The translations under genes and the position numbers were made by a program. A stretch of DNA of 64,000 nt from Hygrocybe punicea (lineage: Eukaryota > Basidiomycota > Agaricomycetes > Agaricales > Hygrophoraceae), in contig OY744466.1 in assembly GCA_963556145.1 (NCBI GenBank), forward strand, positions 1,364,001 to 1,428,000, read 5' to 3'. Below, piece by piece: positions 58,398 to 64,000 of the stretch (its first letter is position 1; the number at the start of each line of letters is the position of its first letter). The notes beneath the pieces were generated by a model. The model saw nothing but the letters and a program-made list of their open reading frames with translations, was not told the origin of the DNA and searched no databases.

Positions 58398-60579
58398 ATG
58401 TCCGCATACGTTTATAGCAGCATATCCTCACCTCCCAGCCCTCACGACTCGGATGGGGCGCCACAGCAAGCCAAGGAAGCACCAGACGACGTGCTTGGCG
58501 AAAAGCAAAAGCCTAGTGTATGGGCCCGAATTCAAGATGTCAAAAAAAGACGTTTCAGCGGTCGCCCGTTTGCGCTCCGTCTGGCGCTTTTCCTGCTCAG
58601 CTCCGCTTTTATCATCAATGTAGTATTTTCTATCGTCGCTATCGTTCTGCCCTCAAAACATGGGCGAGGACTGGGCACTCTCATGTCCAGCGACTGTAAC
58701 ACCGTCAGTTCGACTGATACTTGGCTTCATCTGTCCATCAATGTTCTGTCGACTGCCGTTCTGTTCGGCAGTTCAGCTTTCATGCAACTCTTGAGCTCGC
58801 CAACGAGGGTTGAGATCGACAGGGCACACGCGAAAGGACGCGTACTGGACGTCGGGGTCTCGAGCTTGAGAACTCTCTTTGGTATTAGCAAGCGACGAGT
58901 CTTTCTCTGGCTGTTGCTTGCGCTCAGCGCGTTACCTGTGCACTTATTGTATGTTCAGTGTTTGCTTCGTCACCCATCACTGTCCTCACGCATAACAGGT
59001 ACAACGCTGTCGTATCCACAGTGATTGGCACCAGAGAATACTATTATGCCGTCGCCACAGAAGACTTTCTGTCAGGTGCCCCTTACGATCCTTGCCCTTT
59101 CTACCCCGATTGCGCACACTCTGACGCCCTCGGCACACTACAAAGCATGCAACAGAACGCGCTAAGCTCGTACACTCGCCTCGATCAAGCAAGCTGCATC
59201 AAAATTTACTCAAATGATCTCCTTACCGATCACGCCAACATCGTCGCCGTCACCTCAGATACCAACGCAACGAATTCGCTTTTTGTATGGGGGGATGCAG
59301 TGATCTGGGATGATGGCAGCAACCCTCCAAGCAGTTGGATTTGTTCCCAGGATCAAGTCGCAAATCCGGTAACATGCGATGTCCCGAGTCTGCTTCGCGA
59401 TGCGTCTTCTTGGGAAATTCATGGACATCCGATACAGTATTGTCTCAGCTTGCCTGTCACTCAGAACTGCCAATTGGAGTTCAGTGTCCCGATTATGGCA
59501 ATTGTGTTGGTTTGCAACGCCATCAAACTGTTGACGGCTCTGTATGTCGTATTTGGCATGACATCGTTCAAGTCCGAAGCACTGTTTACGGTGGGGGATG
59601 CTCTGCAGTCTTTCCTCATTCGGAACGATGTTTACACAAATGATATGTGTTTGGCGGGCGAGCACGACTTTCCTGAGCTTTGGCGGTCACCCAGGGGACC
59701 TCGAATCTTAATTCCTACCAAGATGCGCTGGTACCGATCTGCATCGCGACGGCTTTGGATTACAATCGTCCTCAGGTGTGTGCTATACATCCTGCGCGGG
59801 GTCATCCTGTCTGATTGTGAACGTCCCACAGCTCACTTTGCGCCATTGGGCTCATAATTTTACTCTGCTTCCTTGGGGCGACGATGAAAGTCGGCGGGCC
59901 CAAACTCTCTCAAGGCGGTTTTGGTACCTTGCGAATACAAAACGTCGTCTTCTCTTCCTCTCTCTCTACGTCGAGTGCCGCCATCATAGCGAACGCGCCC
60001 CAACTCATATTTGTTGTCCTTTACCTTCTGTTTACAACACTCTTCCATTGCATACTGGCCGGGAAACAATGGACAAGATTTGCAACGAATGCCAAGGCCT
60101 TACGGGTGAGCACACCAACAGGCAGTCAACGCGGGACCTATCCAGCCGGCATGCCCAACCGATACGCGGTCCCTTTTCATGTAGCCAGCATCCTCATTCA
60201 CTGGTTCATCTCCCAAAGCCTCTTTCTCGCTCGTGCAAATATGATCACCCCAAACGGGACGATATCCACCGATCCTGATCACATTCTCTCGAATTGCGGG
60301 TACTCTGTGTTACCTGCAATGGGAGCCGCGATAAGTGTCTTCTTGTTTTTGGTGGCGGTGATGGTGCTTGGGATGCGACGATACGAAGGTGCGATGCCGC
60401 TTGTGGCTACGTGCAGTGGGGCGATCAGTGCTGCGGCGCATAATGAGTTTGATAAATCGGTGGATGCCACGAAACCATTGAGGTGGGGCGTTATCTGGGT
60501 TTGGCCCGATGGGAGTGGGCATTGTGGGTTTAGTAGTAATATGGTTAGGGAGCCAATGTTGGGCATCTTACATCGATGA
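58398..60579 (+). CDS. DUF6536-type multi-spanning membrane protein
   Basis: Three exons. The first starts MSAYVYSSISSPPSPHDSDG (58398), then GRPFALRLALFLLSSAFIIN, the first helix, and MSSDCNTVSSTDTWLHLSIN with a cysteine conserved in the family. An intron with GTATGT at 58949 joins HLLY to NAVVSTVIGTREYYYAVATE. The second exon has a cysteine-rich luminal segment (DPCPFYPDCAH) and further helices. An intron near 59774-59830 joins to SSLCAIGLIILLCFLG, then GGFGTLRIQNVV, ISQSLFLARAN and the C-terminal block LRWGVIWVWPDGSGHCGFSS ending at 60579. That last block is characteristic of DUF6536 proteins. About 690 residues with roughly eight helices. Function unknown. Confidence 0.82.
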
Positions 60580-60759
60580 TTTTGTATTTGTTGTGGGGTA
60601 TCTTGTGGATATCAATGTTTTTCACTTCCTTACGAGTTGTCAAACAAATTTCTTTTCCCTCTTCACCCACCCTTTGACGGAAAGGAGAGGAGATAATACC
60701 GGAAAAGTGGTAATTATCCGTCGTCTGCCTGTATTTATCTTCCTTGACTAAATTTCTTT

Positions 60760-61521
60760 TGTAGCTGGCTACCAAGGCCGTTCCCGTTAAACCTCCCGCC
60801 AGGGCCCCTGCCCGCACCCTTTACAAAGGCCCGGTGAAAGCACAAGCACCCAAAACCTCCTGCCAAAGCTCGTGCCAAACCCGCCGCTAAACCTCCCGCC
60901 CGCGCACCTCCCAAAGGCTTCGCAAAAGCACCTCCCAAATCACCCACTAAGTAAGGCGGCTCAAAAACCCTTCCCAAGGCAGAGCCGTACACTGGTACTA
61001 GTTTTGTGGAACAGGCTCGCAAGGCGAACAGTGCACCCGGCCGACAAGTGTAAATACTGTTTCTTTTCCATCCGCTCCCTTGCCTAACACACCTCCTAGG
61101 CCAAAGGCGTACAAGAGACTCTCCGATTGTACGTGCCCGAAAACTCCCGACTCCAGCGGCATCCAATCGACCTCATGCATCAAGGGGTTCTGTGTCTGCA
61201 ACGACCGAGGCATCAACTTTTTAGGCAAGGTGTCGATGGACGCTATTAAAGCAGTCGGGGATGCACCCGTCGTACAGGGAATCGGAACTGTGATGAAGGT
61301 AATATCCGACGTGAAACAGGCGGCTGGTACTGTTGTCGGAGCGTTCTTGGGACCAGTGGGGAACTTGAAGACAGCATTGAAGGTCGGTTACTGTTTCACG
61401 AAAGCGATTGGCTCGGATTATAATCCTTCCGCAGACTGCACTGAAAGTGATTCCGGACACTGGCCCAAGCCATATCGACGACGTCACCAAAGGAGTATTC
61501 GGCAAGTTGACAAAGATTTGA
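60760..61521 (+). CDS. Ala/Pro/Lys-repeat protein with Cys-rich and Gly/Val-rich C-terminal part, unknown
   Basis: An acceptor at 60764 (TTTTGTAG) precedes LATKAVPVKPPARAPART, and two frames carry KPPA/KAPPK-type repeats (60780-60950). Later exons give SFVEQARKANSAPGRQ (61000-61050), then KRLSDCTCPKTPDSSG and SCIKGFCVCNDRGINFLGKV (61113-61235). A helix-prone Gly/Val/Ala segment follows: VVQGIGTVMKVISDVKQAAG. A final intron, 61383-61433, joins NLKTALK to TALKVIPDTGPSHIDDVTKG and the stop at 61521. Frame changes in the repeat region mean introns I cannot fully place. The start lies upstream and was not identified. I do not recognise the family; a secreted protein is possible but no signal peptide was seen. 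Confidence 0.45.
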
Positions 61522-62024
61522 CATTGTCTTTGGGCTGAACCGTGCAGGATCCATCGGGTAGCGAAGTGAAGGTCAAAAGGTAATAATATCATTCGTATGG
61601 GCACCCAGTGAAGTTGAGACGTCGGTGTGAGTTTCTCAATTTAATTATGTCGTATTCTATGGGGATGCCCCGAAAATTATATTCCCATCACGATCATCGC
61701 GCAATCTTCCTCACGTATCTTCAGTCTCAGTACCGTCTTTTCCCTCATACCTCAAGCTGTGGTTCCTGCCCGACCCCTCTCTTGGCGGCCACTCACCCTC
61801 GTCAGCACATCAACCCTGGATCATTGATATGCAACTTTGTACCCTCTATTCTTCGTGGTTACCTATACACTGCTGTAATAGGCGTTACACTGAACAGTGC
61901 TGATTGAAATATATAAATGGGTACTTGGAGAGGTACACACATCTAACAAAATTATGCCACTGAGGGTGTGGATGGACAACAAATTGTGCTCGACTAATGT
62001 CACAACTCTACCAGTTGTTCGCCC
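61522..62024. other. Convergent intergenic region
   Basis: About 500 bp between two convergent genes. A 99-codon frame at 61608-61907 has no recognisable domain. No supported feature. Confidence 0.4.
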
Positions 62025-62942
62025 TCATCTAGTGTTTTTTTCCTTGGCAGCGGCATCAACCCTCTGGTCACCGTCAAGTTCGTTGACCGCATCCATTTTT
62101 TTGACTTTTCCCTGACTCTCCTCCACGACAACATCTCCCCACCCAAGGGCCTCCCGCAACTTCAACCCTGTAGCTCTTTGGACCCGTCCCACGAGCATCT
62201 CCACGGTTCCGGTCACTCTCGCTCGGCCCTCTTGCGACCGCTCTCTCAAGCTTGCCCAGCCCCTCCGCACCCGTCCATCCACCTCCAAGTGCCTCTGAGC
62301 CAGCCTGGGGACGTAGGTATGTTCAAGCGATGACATGTAAGAGCCAAGGTTGGCGCTTGTCTCCGGAAGAAAATGCAGCATGGAGACAAGCAAAAATGTT
62401 GGCGGAAGGATGAGGCGCACGGGAATTCCGCGCGAACGCGACAGGATTGAGCCAGTTAGGGTTGAGATGCCGATATAGAGGATACCTGGGGTAAGTGGTT
62501 CGGAGGGTGAGATTATGGACTTTATACGATCTGGAAAGTACGATTGAATGGTGTGCCAGTAAGAGTGAAAAGCGTCGACGCACTTTCAACAGCGTGTTCG
62601 ACCCCGATCCACTTGTCAACGACCCCCTGCACTCTAGCAAACGCGTCACAGAAAACATCCGTCGCCGCCCGGCGTGCAACGCCAATTTGCAACTCCAGCC
62701 GCGACGGGGTATCAAGAAGTGTTATCGGCTGTGTTTGGGTTTCATAGATTGGGAGCTGGCGATCCGTCGTTAAATGTGATAAAGAGCGACAACCAAAAAT
62801 GAAAAGATCACTTTTTCCGGATCCGGTAAGACTGCAGCGCCAGCTGCAGAGGCGGCAAGAGAAAGTTGTGGCTAAATGTAAACGGTTGTTAATATTCGAT
62901 CCATTGAGAGCGATAAAGTCGTACCAGACGCAGCCGGAACAT
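62025..62942 (-). CDS. MICOS complex subunit Mic26/Mic27 (apolipoprotein O-like)
   Basis: An inner-mitochondrial-membrane protein of the MICOS complex that shapes crista junctions. Starting at 62942, MFRLRL joins across an intron to PQLSLAASAAGAAVLPDPEK. A second intron joins this to LPIYETQTQPITLLDTPSRL, followed by the helix-rich ELQIGVARRAATDVFCDAFA. After another intron come GILYIGISTLTGSILSRSRG and VRLILPPTFLLVSMLHFLPE, the two hydrophobic segments. Then ETSANLGSYMSSLEHTYVPR, a charged amphipathic region, and the stop at 62025. The hallmark order PEKLPIY, IGVARR, two membrane segments, SYxxxLE matches PF09769. Adjacent to an intergenic region of about 200 bp before the right-edge gene. 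Confidence 0.85.
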
Positions 62943-63140
62943 TGGTCCCGCTGGTGGAGGAAATGGTATTTGTTTCAGAGGGTGTTGCCAAACAAATCTA
63001 TCTTGATTACACAATTCTATCTAGCGATACCGTACAATGTATCTGCTGGCACTTGGGAACTCGTTATGTGACATGCATTTCGACTGCATGCTACAACAAC
63101 GACTCTCTTGGTCGAGAAGTGTACCAATGCACTACTTATC

Positions 63141-64000
63141 TTAGCCCAATAAATCGTCCAAAAAGTCTTGCATATCATTTTTAGGGGTTTTGTCTGAAGG
63201 TGTTTGATCAACGATGAGGGGCGGGGCTTCTACGTAACTCTCTTCTGTACAGAAAGGTGGTGTTATCGGCGTAGTCATGAACAGCTGAAGAATAACGGAC
63301 CTGGTTTCTCTCGACGCCGAGTGCCAGTGGAAACTCTCGTTTTGCCGCCCATCCAGTCAGCATTTGCGCGAAATCGATATTTCAGATCTATATCAAACGT
63401 AAGTCTTGTCCTTTTACCATGGCATGTAATAGAGAAAATCGAACTGACCGCGTGCCGCTTCAGCGGTAGCCTTCTCGCGGCTCATTTCTTCCAACTGATC
63501 GTCCCATTCAATCTGTTGTACCTGACCCTTTCTAGATTGGGCACCAGTGGCGAAGGTCGATAAAACGGGGGCGATTGTGTGATCCACTTCGTCCGAGTCG
63601 TCATCTTCAATCCTGACTGGAGTGAATAATGAAGAGGAGGATGGCTCAGAAAGGCGCTGTCTTGCTAGGAAGGATGATAGGTCTACTTCAGGATCCTCTT
63701 TCTCTTCGCCTGTAAAAATATGGCCTTGATTACCCGCATAGAAAGTCAAGACAAAATGATACCATCTGAATCGAGTTCCGGCTCAGGCTCGACGTAGCGA
63801 TCTGCATTGGTATCAAGCCGCCTTCTCGAATATTTCTTGGCGATCTGAGCTGCCTCAGCTTCAGCCTCCTCCCCTTCCGCGGTTTCTTCGCCCTCCAAAA
63901 CCAGTCGTTCCCCAAATTCAGCTGGTCGGCCTAATCCACGACCTCGACCTCGAGCGCGCAGGTATTTTCCTAAACCACCACGGGATTTTCCATGACCTCT
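63141..64000 (-). CDS. Partial gene: RGG-like/acidic conserved hypothetical protein
   Basis: The gene runs off the right edge, so its 5' end is missing. The visible N-terminal part is Gly/Arg-rich (GHGKSRGGLGKYLRARGRGR) followed by LGRPAEFGERLVLEGE and an acidic stretch. Later exons give YSRRRLDTNADRYVEPEPEL, EVDLSSFLARQRL, a Ser-rich acidic region, and EWDDQLEEMSREKATAEAAR. An intron joins this to DLKYRFRANADWMGGKTRVS. A last intron joins REKPEESYVEAPPLIVDQ to the C-terminal NDMQDFLDDLLG and the TAA at 63141-63143. I do not recognise a named family. The RG-rich start and acidic, helix-prone middle suggest a nucleic-acid-associated role (weak inference). Confidence 0.55.

Noticed and set aside
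1..64000. tRNA, rRNA or CRISPR-like features
   Set aside because: A visual search for the T-loop GTTCRANNC with paired arms, for rRNA-like blocks and for regularly spaced repeats found no credible candidate. A tRNAscan run was not possible.

Overview
The window looks like nuclear DNA from a mushroom-forming basidiomycete (Agaricomycetes). Genes are densely packed and split by many introns of about 50 bp. Several families are typical of this group: DUF6534, DUF6536, an Agaricomycete-type cytochrome P450, STE3 pheromone receptors with CaaX pheromone precursors, and an F-box/LRR-like protein. No rRNA, tRNA, CRISPR array or bacterial-style operon was recognised. Exon boundaries are read by eye from GT(GC)/AG signals and family resemblance; most gene starts are best guesses.

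Region 1 (1-13.3 kb) is gene-poor and repeat- and transposon-dominated. It holds a decayed inverted repeat, one unrecognised spliced gene, and a Q-rich CAG/CTG tract. A near-perfect 838-bp foldback element sits inside the last exon of a broken 3' fragment of a splicing-factor SF3A1 gene, flanked by a 3-bp target duplication. Next comes a CMC/CACTA-like transposase gene of about 4.9 kb that appears to end in a SAP domain.

Region 2 (13.3-29.3 kb) carries a putative B (pheromone/receptor) mating-type locus. Two STE3 receptors and two short CaaX pheromone precursors form a mirror-image array: receptor(-) pheromone(+) pheromone(-) receptor(+). It is flanked by an O-fucosyltransferase-like gene and a coiled-coil membrane protein on one side, and by a cytochrome P450 and a DUF6534 membrane protein on the other.

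Region 3 (30-52 kb) is housekeeping: a SNF2 chromatin remodeller with C-terminal zinc fingers, EMC1, a PP2A-like phosphatase, a two-domain dihydroneopterin aldolase, a trehalose-phosphate synthase-complex subunit with a degenerate phosphatase motif, a secreted/anchored protein, a Cla4-type PAK kinase and a CNOT11-like CCR4-NOT subunit.

Region 4 (52-64 kb) mixes small conserved genes (mitochondrial ribosomal uS19m, MICOS Mic26/27) with lineage-specific ones: an F-box gene broken by a stop inside a minisatellite, a single-pass membrane protein with a tyrosine-motif tail, a kinase-like protein, a DUF6536 membrane protein, an Ala/Pro/Lys-rich protein and a partial RGG/acidic protein at the right edge.
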